The translations under genes were made by a program, and so were the position numbers. 64,000 bases of DNA from Planctomycetota bacterium. GTDB taxonomy: Bacteria > Planctomycetota > J058 > JAJDCP01. Every line of letters starts with the position of its first letter. Position 1 is the first letter of the stretch. Under the pieces are notes generated by a model. That model did not search any database and was not told where the DNA came from. It worked only from the letters and a program-made list of their open reading frames with translations. Below are positions 1 to 7,877 of the stretch, piece by piece. Location of the stretch: positions 1 through 64,000 of the forward strand of contig JAJDCP010000192.1 in the NCBI GenBank assembly GCA_029260765.1, read 5' to 3'.

Positions 1-3
1 AAA

Positions 4-61
4 GTAGGGGCGGGGTTTACCCCCGCCCGTTCGCTCGGGAGGGGATAAACCCCTCCCCTAC
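4..61. repeat. Two-hairpin palindromic (BIME/REP-like) repeat
   Basis: This 58-bp unit starts GTAGGGGCGGGG and ends CCCCTCCCCTAC, so its ends are near-perfect inverted repeats of about 20 bp. Each half is also a GC-rich hairpin, with centres at the TTTA and ATAAA. A single half-copy of the same type lies at 25679-25713. The right end supplies the stop codon (bases 58-60) of the kinase on the minus strand. The layout resembles intergenic REP/BIME elements, but no family name can be given from the sequence alone. Confidence 0.7.
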
Positions 62-1401
62 AAGGAATAGTACCTGGGCCTTGGACACGCGCACAGGCAA
101 ACATGTGATTTCTGGCGCCACATACCGTCTAACTCGCGCTGCGCCTCGTCGAGCAGCGCGCCCACTTGCTCTTGCTGGGCCGTACTGGGAGCCACAGGAG
201 CCGCCGAAGGCAGCCCTTGATCGAGCAATGCCAGGGCGGGATGTTGGGGCGCACGCTCTGCAAGGGCTTGCCGCGCAGTGGTTCGCGCCGTCGGGTCGTC
301 GTCCACCAGCGCCTGCCACGCTCCCTGCTCAGCGCGCAGGCGCTGTTCTATGGCGCGCTGTCGCCACGCCAACCACCCTGCCAGGCTCGCCAGGGCCAAC
401 AGGAGCAGCCCACACATCAACCACAAACCAGGCCCGCGCAGCTGCTGCCAGCGTTGGCGCCGAAGTTGGGCGCGAGCCAACACGGTGCCACCGGCCAGAA
501 ACCTGTCCAGATCGCTGCGCAGTGTTGCCATCGCCCCAAAACGCTGCGCGCGGTTGCGGGCGATGGCGCGCAGGCAGATCGCCTCGAGGTCACGACTGAC
601 GGCAGGATTGAGCCGCCGCGGAGGCTCGAAGCGGCCCTGGCTCACCCGCTCTGCCACCTGCTCGCGGCTGGGGGCGCGGAAGGCCGGCGTGCCCGTCAAC
701 AGCTCATAGAGCACCAGCCCCAGTCCGTAGATGTCGGTGCGGGCATCGGCGCTGTGGCTCTCGCCGCTGAGCTGCTCCGGAGACATGTACAGCGGAGTGC
801 CGAGTACCTCGCCCGGGCGGGTCAGGGTGCTCTGGGCGACGTCGTGGGCCAGGCCGAAATCGAGCAACAATGGTTGCTGATCGGCGGCGCGCAGCAGAAC
901 ATTCTGCGGCTTGACGTCGCGGTGGATGATCCCCTTGTCGTGGGCATGTTCCAGCGCCGCCGCCAGGGCACGGACCAAGCTGGCAGCCTCGACCCCAGGC
1001 AGGGGCCCGCGGCGCCGCACATGCTCCGACAGCGTCTCGCCTTCGATCAGGGGCATCACGAAGTACGGCGTCTCGCCCTGCCAGCCGGTCTCGTAGACGC
1101 TGACGATGCCGGGGTGCTGCAACTTGCAGAGCACCGCCGACTCGCGCGCAAAACGCTCGAGGTGCGGGCGGGTGGCAGCAGACGCATGCTTGAGCAGCTT
1201 GACGGCGACCATCCGCTCGTGGCTGGGATCCCAGGCGCTGTAGACCACGCCCATTCCCCCGCGACCGAGCACATCCTTGAGCTCGAAGCGTCCCAGACTG
1301 GTGGGAGCCTCGAGCCGGGGTGCCCCCGGCAACGATGTCATCGGCAGGGTGGCCTCGGTGTGCGCGTGGGTCTGTTCGTCAGCTGGCGTCTTCTCGGGCA
1401 T
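58..1401 (-). CDS. Membrane-anchored Ser/Thr protein kinase
   Basis: A 447-residue bacterial Hanks-type kinase. The kinase domain is at residues 38-305, with glycine loop GRGGMGVV at 46-53, VAVK lysine 68, HRDVKPQN from 160 and DFG at 181-183, so all canonical catalytic motifs are present. One membrane helix at about 325-346 is followed by a short extracytoplasmic helical tail. The last 15-20 residues (Cys, Arg and Tyr rich) do not resemble the rest. They are read from sequence next to the palindromic repeat at 4-61, and the stop codon lies inside that repeat, so the original C-terminus may have been lost. The ATG at 1401 has only a weak ribosome site; the next Met is residue 21. It is unlike the DWG-type kinases elsewhere in the window. 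Confidence 0.9.
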   Translation of the reverse strand: MPEKTPADEQTHAHTEATLPMTSLPGAPRLEAPTSLGRFELKDVLGRGGMGVVYSAWDPSHERMVAVKLLKHASAATRPHLERFARESAVLCKLQHPGIVSVYETGWQGETPYFVMPLIEGETLSEHVRRRGPLPGVEAASLVRALAAALEHAHDKGIIHRDVKPQNVLLRAADQQPLLLDFGLAHDVAQSTLTRPGEVLGTPLYMSPEQLSGESHSADARTDIYGLGLVLYELLTGTPAFRAPSREQVAERVSQGRFEPPRRLNPAVSRDLEAICLRAIARNRAQRFGAMATLRSDLDRFLAGGTVLARAQLRRQRWQQLRGPGLWLMCGLLLLALASLAGWLAWRQRAIEQRLRAEQGAWQALVDDDPTARTTARQALAERAPQHPALALLDQGLPSAAPVAPSTAQQEQVGALLDEAQRELDGMWRQKSHVCLCACPRPRYYSL

Positions 1402-1806
1402 GACCGTCCGCGGCAGGGGTCTCTAAGAAATTGTGACGGCAGACCGGCTCGAGAACAAACTCGGCCTGCAGGAGGAGTCCGGAGGAACGAGCCGGGCACG
1501 CCCGCACGCGGAGCAAACGCCGGCTTGTGCACAGACGGCAGCCGCGCAGAACGCACGACCTGCCGGCCGTAATGCCACAGCGTCTTGAGCTCTAGAGTGC
1601 TGAACAGAGTGTCGACCAACCCGAAGGGCAGCATGCCGGGAATCGATCCGCGCGTATACCCAAGCGTCCAGGCATGGTCGGGGATGCGGTAGCCCTTGAC
1701 CTGATCCAGCGGGCAAGCCAGCTGTTCCATCGATTCCTGGAAACAAGAACGCCAGCAAAACAGCACACAATGTGCTACTCTCCATGAAGTCGCTGGAGGT
1801 CGACGT
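1402..1806. other. Divergent intergenic region
   Basis: About 400 bp between the divergent kinase and metalloprotease genes. Minus-strand frames crossing it are arginine and serine rich and continue antisense into the protease gene, so they are not credible genes. A GGAGGTCGACGT ribosome site lies just before the ATG at 1807. The region presumably carries both promoters, but no convincing -35/-10 pair was found. Confidence 0.5.
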
Positions 1807-2757
1807 ATGAAGCCACGGGCCCTGCACGTTTGCGTTCTGAGCGCGCTCCTCGCGTGCACGGCGAGCGCGGATATCCTCTGGAATCTCAGCTTCGGAGATG
1901 TCCTCAATGGCACGGGCATCGGCTTCGACGATCCCACCGCGGGTGACGAGCGGCAGGCGACGGTCAATAGCGTGCTGCAATACATCAACTCAGAGATCCA
2001 GGCCAACGGCACGGTCGACCTGGAGTTCACCAACTCGCAGAACGATGCCAGCGGCTTCCTCGGTGCGGCAGGCCCTTTCTACAACGTCGGCCCGAACGGC
2101 TTCGCCAATGGTTTTGTGTTCGATCATGCCAACACCGGCGTAGACCCCAATCCCACCGTGCCCGACGCCCAGGTGACCTTCGACTTCGGCTACAACTGGA
2201 ATTCGGGGATCGGTGCGCCGGCCGGAGACGAGTTCGATATCTACAGCGTGTTGCTGCACGAGCTGACGCACGCGATGGGCTTTCTGTCGTTGGTCAGCGC
2301 GGCAGGCACCAGCGCGATCAACGGCGGAAACCCCGGAGTCTTCTCCGTCTACGACAGCCACCTTACCCTGGGTGATGGCACGCCTCTGTTCGCGCCGGGT
2401 GGCCAATTCAGCGGATCGAGCGACGACCTGATCAGCGATGATGTGTTCTTCGATGGTGCGGCCGCCCGCGCGGCCAACGGTGGGCAGCCACTGCCGATCT
2501 TCAGCCCGGGCGGTTTTCAGCAGGGCTCGAGCATCTCCCACTTCGATCCACTGCTTCCGGGCGTGATGAACCCGAGCATAGCTCCCGGCCAGAGCAAGCG
2601 CGTCTGGACTGCCGCCGATCTCGGCGTGCTCGTCGACATCGGTTGGCTGCAGGCGAGCACAGCTCCTGAGCCCTCATCGCTGCTGCTCGGCCTGCTCCTG
2701 ATCGGAGTCGTGGGACTGCGCAAGGTTGGCCAACGAGTGCGTCCGAAGATCGCCTGA
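1807..2757 (+). CDS. PEP-CTERM secreted zinc metalloprotease
   Basis: A 316-residue exported protein. Residues 1-21 form a signal peptide ending Ala-Ser-Ala. The zinc-protease motif HELTHAMGF is at 151-159, with His and Glu placed as in HExxH enzymes. A later SHFDP and a VMNP (a likely Met-turn) fit a metzincin-like fold. The C-terminus has the PEP-CTERM layout: PEPSS, a hydrophobic helix, then a basic tail, which is recognised by exosortase-type sorting in other bacteria. GGAGGTCGACGT precedes the ATG. It probably acts at the cell surface or in an extracellular matrix. Its substrate is unknown, and no exosortase gene is in the window. Confidence 0.9.
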   Translation: MKPRALHVCVLSALLACTASADILWNLSFGDVLNGTGIGFDDPTAGDERQATVNSVLQYINSEIQANGTVDLEFTNSQNDASGFLGAAGPFYNVGPNGFANGFVFDHANTGVDPNPTVPDAQVTFDFGYNWNSGIGAPAGDEFDIYSVLLHELTHAMGFLSLVSAAGTSAINGGNPGVFSVYDSHLTLGDGTPLFAPGGQFSGSSDDLISDDVFFDGAAARAANGGQPLPIFSPGGFQQGSSISHFDPLLPGVMNPSIAPGQSKRVWTAADLGVLVDIGWLQASTAPEPSSLLLGLLLIGVVGLRKVGQRVRPKIA

Positions 2758-2764
2758 ATGCCTG

Positions 2765-2786
2765 CCCGCTCGAGATTCTGAGCGGG
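2765..2786 (+). terminator. Possible hairpin after protease gene
   Basis: CCCGCTC (2765-2771) pairs perfectly with GAGCGGG (2780-2786) across an 8-base loop, 7 bp past the protease stop and 29 bp before the kinase ATG. There is no T-run, so it may be a weak terminator, an RNA-stability hairpin, or chance. Confidence 0.3.
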
Positions 2787-2815
2787 TACCCTTGAGGGAA
2801 TGCGCGAGGAGAACC

Positions 2816-5800
2816 ATGGATCTCGCTTCCCTCAGCGACGCCTGGGCCGTGACGGTGGGCGGAAGCGACCGCCTGCCCGAGCTCTCCCCTGAGCAGACCT
2901 ACACCGGCCCGCTGCCCGCGAGCCTGCCCGGCGCCTCAGACCAGGTCGCCGCGGGTTTCTGTTTCGAGACCCGCGAGGCGATCGGTGAAGGGGGCCAGGG
3001 CGTTGTCTACCGTGTCTCACAGCGCCTGTTCGAGCGGGACGTCGCCGTCAAGGTTCCTCGCGGCGGAGATGAAGCCAGCTTCCGCAGCTTCATGGCTGAA
3101 GCGGTGGTGACCGGCCGCCTCGAACATCCGGGCATCGTGCCGGTGCACGCGCTGGGTGTGCGCGACAATGGCGAGGTCTTCCTTGCCATGCGTCTACTGA
3201 AGGGCGCCCCGTGGAAGCAGCGCCTGGCCGATGGGCTCGGTCAGCTCGACCACCTCGAGACCTTGATCCAGGTCGGCAACGCGGTCGCCTACGCACATAG
3301 CCAGAACATCGTGCACTGCGACCTGAAACCTTCGAACATCATGGTCGGCGACTACGGCGAGGTCTATGTGCTCGACTGGGGCCTGGCCGTAAGCACGGGT
3401 ACGCCCGATGCTTCCTCGTGGCTGACCCACCGCGACCAGATCGTCAGCCCACGCGGCACACCTGCCTACATCGCACCCGAGCTCGCGCTGGGGAAAGGCG
3501 CTGAGCTCGGGCCCTGGACCGATGTCTACCTGCTCGGTGCTATCCTGTTCGAGATCGTCACGGGCCGTCCTCCCCACGCGGGCCGCAGTCTCGTCGAGGC
3601 CCTGATGCACGTCGCCTCAGGACGCAACCCGAAGCTGCCCGAGCAAACGCCTCCAGAGCTGGCTCGCATCTGCCGTGACGCCCTCGCGCGCAAGCCGGCC
3701 GAGAGGCCTCCGGATGCGGCGGCCTTCGTGGCGCAGCTCAAAGACTATCTGCGCCACCGCGAGAGCTACCTGCTCTCCCAACGAGCACGCCAGGAGCTCG
3801 CCGCCTGCCAGAGCCCGACAGGTGCGCAGGACGGGAAACAGAGGGTGCTGCTCTACGAGCGCCTTGCTGAGACCGTCGCGCGCTTCCGCCAAGCACTGGA
3901 ACTATCCGCCGACAACCGGGATGCTCGGGGCGGGGAGGCGGAGGCGCGCGCGCTCTATGCGCGCACGGCGCTCGAGCAAGGGGACCTGGGACTCGCCGAA
4001 GCGCAGGCCGCCCAGCTGGCAACCGCCGAGGCACTGCAACTGCGCAGTCAGATCGCACGGGCGCGCGCCACGCTGCTCGCCGAACAGCGCCAGAGGCGCC
4101 GCCTGCGCAGAGCCTTGGTCGCCAGCCTGCTGGTGGTCATCGCTGCCCTCACCCTGGGAGGCGTGCTGGTCGCACGTTCCGAGGCTGCGGCCGCGCTCGA
4201 GCTGCGCACCCGCCTGGCGCGTGAGCTCGAGGCCGAAGCCCTGGCTGGCGGGATGCGTCGGGCGGCCCAGCGGGCGCAGCTCGAGCGCTCGGTCTCGCTC
4301 GATCCCGAACGCTTCACCGCCTGGCGAAGCCTGGGCGCCCTGGCGCTCGCCGACCAGGATTGGGCCGCCGCGCTGTGGGCTCTCGAGCAGGCCCGCAGAC
4401 TCGAGAGCAACGAGCAGGAGGCGCTCTATCTCGAAGCGCTGGCTCTGCAGGGAGATGGCCAGCTCGAGCGGGCCTCGCTGTCTTTCAGCCGGCTGCTTGC
4501 AGAAGACTACCGCAGCGAGCAGGTGCGGAGACGCCAGGCGCAGGTGTGTTGGCGCCTCGGGCGCATCTCCGAAGCCCGCAGCCTGCTGCACGCCATCTTG
4601 CTCAAGACACCCAGCGACACCCAGGCGTTGCGTCTGCGTATCGCCTGCCTTGGGGGAACACCCGCGTACCGTTCCCTGGAGGAAGACCGCTGGAGTCTGC
4701 TGGCAGTGGATCCCACCGACGGCACAGTCCTGGCCGAGCTGGTGCGGGCCCGCCTGGAGCGCCTGGACGTGGCGGGATTGGATGATCTGTGGCGCGAGCT
4801 GCACCGCCGGCTCAGCTCCGGCCAGGAGCCCTTCTTCAGAATCCAGACCGGCCAGAGTGAGGCCTTGCAGAGCCAGTTGACGGACGAGCACCCGACCACT
4901 GTGCGCGTGCGCGCGGCGCTTTCATTGGCGCTGTTCCCCAGTCCTGGCAGCCGGTCCGCGCTGGCCTCAACGAGCGAAGCTGCAGGCAACAGTCCGGTGC
5001 TGCGCGAGGCCGCCCAGGCAACGCTACTGATCGTCGCGCCCCCCGACCTCATGCGCTGGGCCGAGCGCGCCGCGCAGGTGGACCAGGCAGAGGGAGCGGC
5101 CCAGGCTCTCACTTTGTTCGAGCAGGTCCCTGGCCAGCTCTTCGCACAGCCTGGGTTGCTCGAGGTTCTGCTGTATGCGCGTGGCCCGGTGCTGCGCGGC
5201 GCCACGGCCATGTGGGCGGCGCGCGCGGCCATCGAGGATCCCGGGCTGGCCGGGCAAGCCCACACAGCACTCGCGATGTTGGCAGACGATCCTGTCCCCT
5301 GGGTACGGCGCACGGCCGCGCTGGCCTCGCATGCCGTCGGTTTGCTCGGGGCCGGCGAAGGGACGCTGGAACCGCAAGCCGTGCTGCTGGCCTGGCGGCT
5401 GGCTGCCGCCTCGGCACGCGGCCCTGAAAGCCTCGACGGGGCGGCCCGCGCGCTGCTCGATCGGGGCATCGAGCAGGCACCCTCTGCGCCCTTGTTGCGC
5501 GAGCGCGCCGCATGGTTCCTGGCAAGGCGGCTCGAGCCGCCAGCACGGGCCGACCTCGAAGAGGCGCTGAGGCTCGATCCGCTTGCGCACGACAGCCAAT
5601 TGCTGGCCCTGCAGCTACGCATGCGCACGGGTGCGGGTCTGGACGAGCTTGCCCCGCTCGCCGACGCCGATCCGGCCGCCGCGCGCGAGTTGGAGCAACG
5701 CGCGGCCTTCGAGGCACAGACGGGCTTCCCGGCCTTGCCCGGGCCGGGTGGCAGCGCCGTGCTGGCCTTCGACTTCCGGCAGGAGGGACGCCCCCCTTTG

Positions 5801-6901
5801 CGGATCGCGGCGCTGGACAGGGCCTTTGACGGCACGCTCCCCGATGCCCGGCTGGAGCCGGACGGGCTGGTCGTCGAGCACCACAGTTACCTGCGCTCCC
5901 GCTTCGCGCTCAGTGAGGTCGACCGCGTCCAGGTGCGCGGCCCGGCCCGCATGCATGTGATGGTCGATGCCACGTTGCGCGACAGCCGCCTCGGCTATGC
6001 TCTGTTTCTGCGCAACCGCGGCATCGAGATGCGGCTCGACGACGAGGTCTCGGCCTACACTCCCGCTCCGGCGGAGCTGACACAGACCGAGCTGCAGTTC
6101 GACCGCCAAGGAGTCCAGCTGTTTGGCGATGGCCACCCCTTGCTGACCCTCGCGAGTGCGGCCCGCAACCGCCGCGGCACGGGCCGCTTCTCGGTAGGCG
6201 TGATCCGCCAGCCTGACGAGGGAGGCGGGCAACTTGCATTTTTGCAAGTACAGGGGCGGCTCTCTGAACGCACATACCCACGAGAACCCTCGGCGGCCGG
6301 CGCTCTGCAGCCTCTCGATGGGAGTCTTCCTCTGGTCGGGGGACCCATACCTTTGCAGACTTCCGTTCCTCAAGACCTCGATGGTTTGCGCAAGCAAGGT
6401 GTGGAGCTGCGGGCGACAGGGGTCTGGCAGGCGCGACGCAACCAACCACAGCTGGTGGGGGTCGCAGACGTGTTCGGGGACCTGGAGATTCGGGGCCGAC
6501 TGATCTTCTCCCCCGCAGCCACGCAGAGCGCAGGGCTCGCCGTGCGCGCCCAGGTTGGCGACCGGGCCACCGTGCGCTTCGGAATCCGGGAAGTGCCCGA
6601 CAAACCGGGCACGACCCGCCGCACCCTCGAGCTGAACAGCCAACGCAGCGATCGCTGGGACGTGCCCCAGTTCGCAGCCAACTGGGCCTCAGACACCATC
6701 TGCCTGGTCTTGCGCCGGGAAGGAGAGTTCATCCGCGGCTCCTTCGGAGCAGATTTTTCGAGCTTGCAGGAGACGGGCAGTCCCTTCTACTTTCCGATGG
6801 ATGGTGGCGTAGAACTGTGCCTCTTCGCCCGCGCCTGGGAGGAGGGAGAGGCCGCGAGCGCGCGCTTCGAGCTGGTAGACATGGCAGGTGAACGCGAATG
6901 A
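2816..6901 (+). CDS. Ser/Thr kinase (HCD/DWG type) with TPR region and C-terminal beta domain
   Basis: The ATG at 2816, preceded by GAGGAGAACC, gives 1361 residues. The upstream in-frame start at 2726 would overlap the protease gene, and the short N-terminal peptide ending in Trp10 matches the paralogues. The kinase domain is at about 48-330, with glycine loop GEGGQGVV near 57. The catalytic loop reads HCDLKPSN (near 167) and the metal-binding motif is DWG (near 187), instead of HRD and DFG. An ESYLLS segment and a GDLGLA helical module lead to one membrane helix at about 433-455. TPR-like helical repeats follow (about 475-950), then a beta-rich C-terminal region (about 975-1360) that may be lectin/LamG-like. 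It overlaps the following sigma-factor gene by ATGA, so the two are translationally coupled. The ligand sensed and the kinase activity are inferred, not shown. Confidence 0.93.
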   Translation: MDLASLSDAWAVTVGGSDRLPELSPEQTYTGPLPASLPGASDQVAAGFCFETREAIGEGGQGVVYRVSQRLFERDVAVKVPRGGDEASFRSFMAEAVVTGRLEHPGIVPVHALGVRDNGEVFLAMRLLKGAPWKQRLADGLGQLDHLETLIQVGNAVAYAHSQNIVHCDLKPSNIMVGDYGEVYVLDWGLAVSTGTPDASSWLTHRDQIVSPRGTPAYIAPELALGKGAELGPWTDVYLLGAILFEIVTGRPPHAGRSLVEALMHVASGRNPKLPEQTPPELARICRDALARKPAERPPDAAAFVAQLKDYLRHRESYLLSQRARQELAACQSPTGAQDGKQRVLLYERLAETVARFRQALELSADNRDARGGEAEARALYARTALEQGDLGLAEAQAAQLATAEALQLRSQIARARATLLAEQRQRRRLRRALVASLLVVIAALTLGGVLVARSEAAAALELRTRLARELEAEALAGGMRRAAQRAQLERSVSLDPERFTAWRSLGALALADQDWAAALWALEQARRLESNEQEALYLEALALQGDGQLERASLSFSRLLAEDYRSEQVRRRQAQVCWRLGRISEARSLLHAILLKTPSDTQALRLRIACLGGTPAYRSLEEDRWSLLAVDPTDGTVLAELVRARLERLDVAGLDDLWRELHRRLSSGQEPFFRIQTGQSEALQSQLTDEHPTTVRVRAALSLALFPSPGSRSALASTSEAAGNSPVLREAAQATLLIVAPPDLMRWAERAAQVDQAEGAAQALTLFEQVPGQLFAQPGLLEVLLYARGPVLRGATAMWAARAAIEDPGLAGQAHTALAMLADDPVPWVRRTAALASHAVGLLGAGEGTLEPQAVLLAWRLAAASARGPESLDGAARALLDRGIEQAPSAPLLRERAAWFLARRLEPPARADLEEALRLDPLAHDSQLLALQLRMRTGAGLDELAPLADADPAAARELEQRAAFEAQTGFPALPGPGGSAVLAFDFRQEGRPPLRIAALDRAFDGTLPDARLEPDGLVVEHHSYLRSRFALSEVDRVQVRGPARMHVMVDATLRDSRLGYALFLRNRGIEMRLDDEVSAYTPAPAELTQTELQFDRQGVQLFGDGHPLLTLASAARNRRGTGRFSVGVIRQPDEGGGQLAFLQVQGRLSERTYPREPSAAGALQPLDGSLPLVGGPIPLQTSVPQDLDGLRKQGVELRATGVWQARRNQPQLVGVADVFGDLEIRGRLIFSPAATQSAGLAVRAQVGDRATVRFGIREVPDKPGTTRRTLELNSQRSDRWDVPQFAANWASDTICLVLRREGEFIRGSFGADFSSLQETGSPFYFPMDGGVELCLFARAWEEGEAASARFELVDMAGERE

Positions 6902-7728
6902 CAGCCGGAAACGAACCTCCCATGAGGCGGGCGCAGGATCTGTGGCAGACCACCTGCTCGGCCTTGAGGGACGGCCGCGAGCCTGACTGGCAGGCCGTTG
7001 CCGACTACCGCCGACCGTTGCTGGTGCTCTTGGCGCGGCGCTTCCCGAACCTCGATGTCCAGGCGCGGGAAGACCTGGTGCACGACGTCTTGCTCGACAT
7101 CAAGCAATCGCTGCATGGCAAGTACGACAGCCGCAAGGGCCGTTTCCGCAGCTTCCTCCACACGGTCGTGCACAACCGCGTGCTCAAGCATTTCCGCAGC
7201 CGACGGCGCGAACGCTCGCAACAGCTCTTCGAGGTCGAGGTCGCCGTCAGTGAAGCCGACAGCATCGAAGTCGAGCTGGTCGCAGAGGCTCTCGGAGCCG
7301 TGCGCCGCTGGCTCGAAAGGGCTGGGCCGCTGGGACTCCGCCAGGTGTCCGTCTTCAGCCGCCAGGTCGGCGCGGGCGAGAGCATCGAGGTGATCGCGGG
7401 CGCAGAACAGCTTCCGCCACACACCGTGAAGCGCTGGCTGCGCGAAGCGCGCCTGGCGATCGTGCACGACCTGCTGGACCACACCCTCGACCTGCCCGCG
7501 GGCATCGATGTCGCGCGGCTGGCGGGCATCGCGCTGCGCGCGTTGGCGCGCCGCACGAGCCAGCGTTTAGCTGTGCTGGCCGATGTGGCAGACGCGCAGG
7601 TGCGTGCCTCGCTGGAAGGCTGGCTGCACAGCTTCAAGGCTGCGCTCTCGGGCTTCGTAAGGCACGAGACCGCCGCCAGCGAGGAGCCTCTCTGGGCGGG
7701 GCTGGAGGTCTTTCTGCAGAGTCGATGA
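6898..7728 (+). CDS. ECF-type RNA polymerase sigma factor
   Basis: 276 residues. Sigma region 2 is at about 36-105 and includes the DLVHDVLLDI helix and a basic helix ending in RSRRRE. A region-4-like helix-turn-helix is at about 165-200 (HTVKRWLREARL). About 75 extra residues form a helical C-terminal extension beyond region 4, longer than a minimal ECF factor. The ATG overlaps the kinase stop (ATGA), so both are made from one transcript. ECF groups genetically linked to Ser/Thr kinases are known in Planctomycetota. The likely model is that the upstream kinase controls this factor, with no separate anti-sigma gene visible. The target regulon cannot be deduced. Confidence 0.9.
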   Translation: MTAGNEPPMRRAQDLWQTTCSALRDGREPDWQAVADYRRPLLVLLARRFPNLDVQAREDLVHDVLLDIKQSLHGKYDSRKGRFRSFLHTVVHNRVLKHFRSRRRERSQQLFEVEVAVSEADSIEVELVAEALGAVRRWLERAGPLGLRQVSVFSRQVGAGESIEVIAGAEQLPPHTVKRWLREARLAIVHDLLDHTLDLPAGIDVARLAGIALRALARRTSQRLAVLADVADAQVRASLEGWLHSFKAALSGFVRHETAASEEPLWAGLEVFLQSR

Positions 7729-7877
7729 GCGAGTCCTGGCGCACGCGTTCGCGTCGATTGCAGTATTCTGGCTGAAGCGCGTTGGAGGAAAGAGGCGTGG
7801 CGCAGCAAGAAGTCCACAAGGGGTGTTGCCTGGCGTCCTGACCGAAGTTCCCAACCACCGCTTGCTGAGGAACCAAG

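Noticed and set aside
166..1572. Long plus-strand open frame of 468 codons
   Set aside because: Antisense to the kinase gene, which has all catalytic motifs; the frame is Gln/Arg-rich and has no family signature.
5615..6643. Minus-strand 342-codon frame inside the large kinase gene
   Set aside because: Antisense shadow with Arg/Gln-rich composition and no ribosome site.
7797..7841. 14-codon ORF (GTG start) with a strong GGAGGAAAGAGG site upstream of the STN-repeat gene
   Set aside because: Could be a leader peptide, but it is too short to support from one sequence and does not overlap the next gene.
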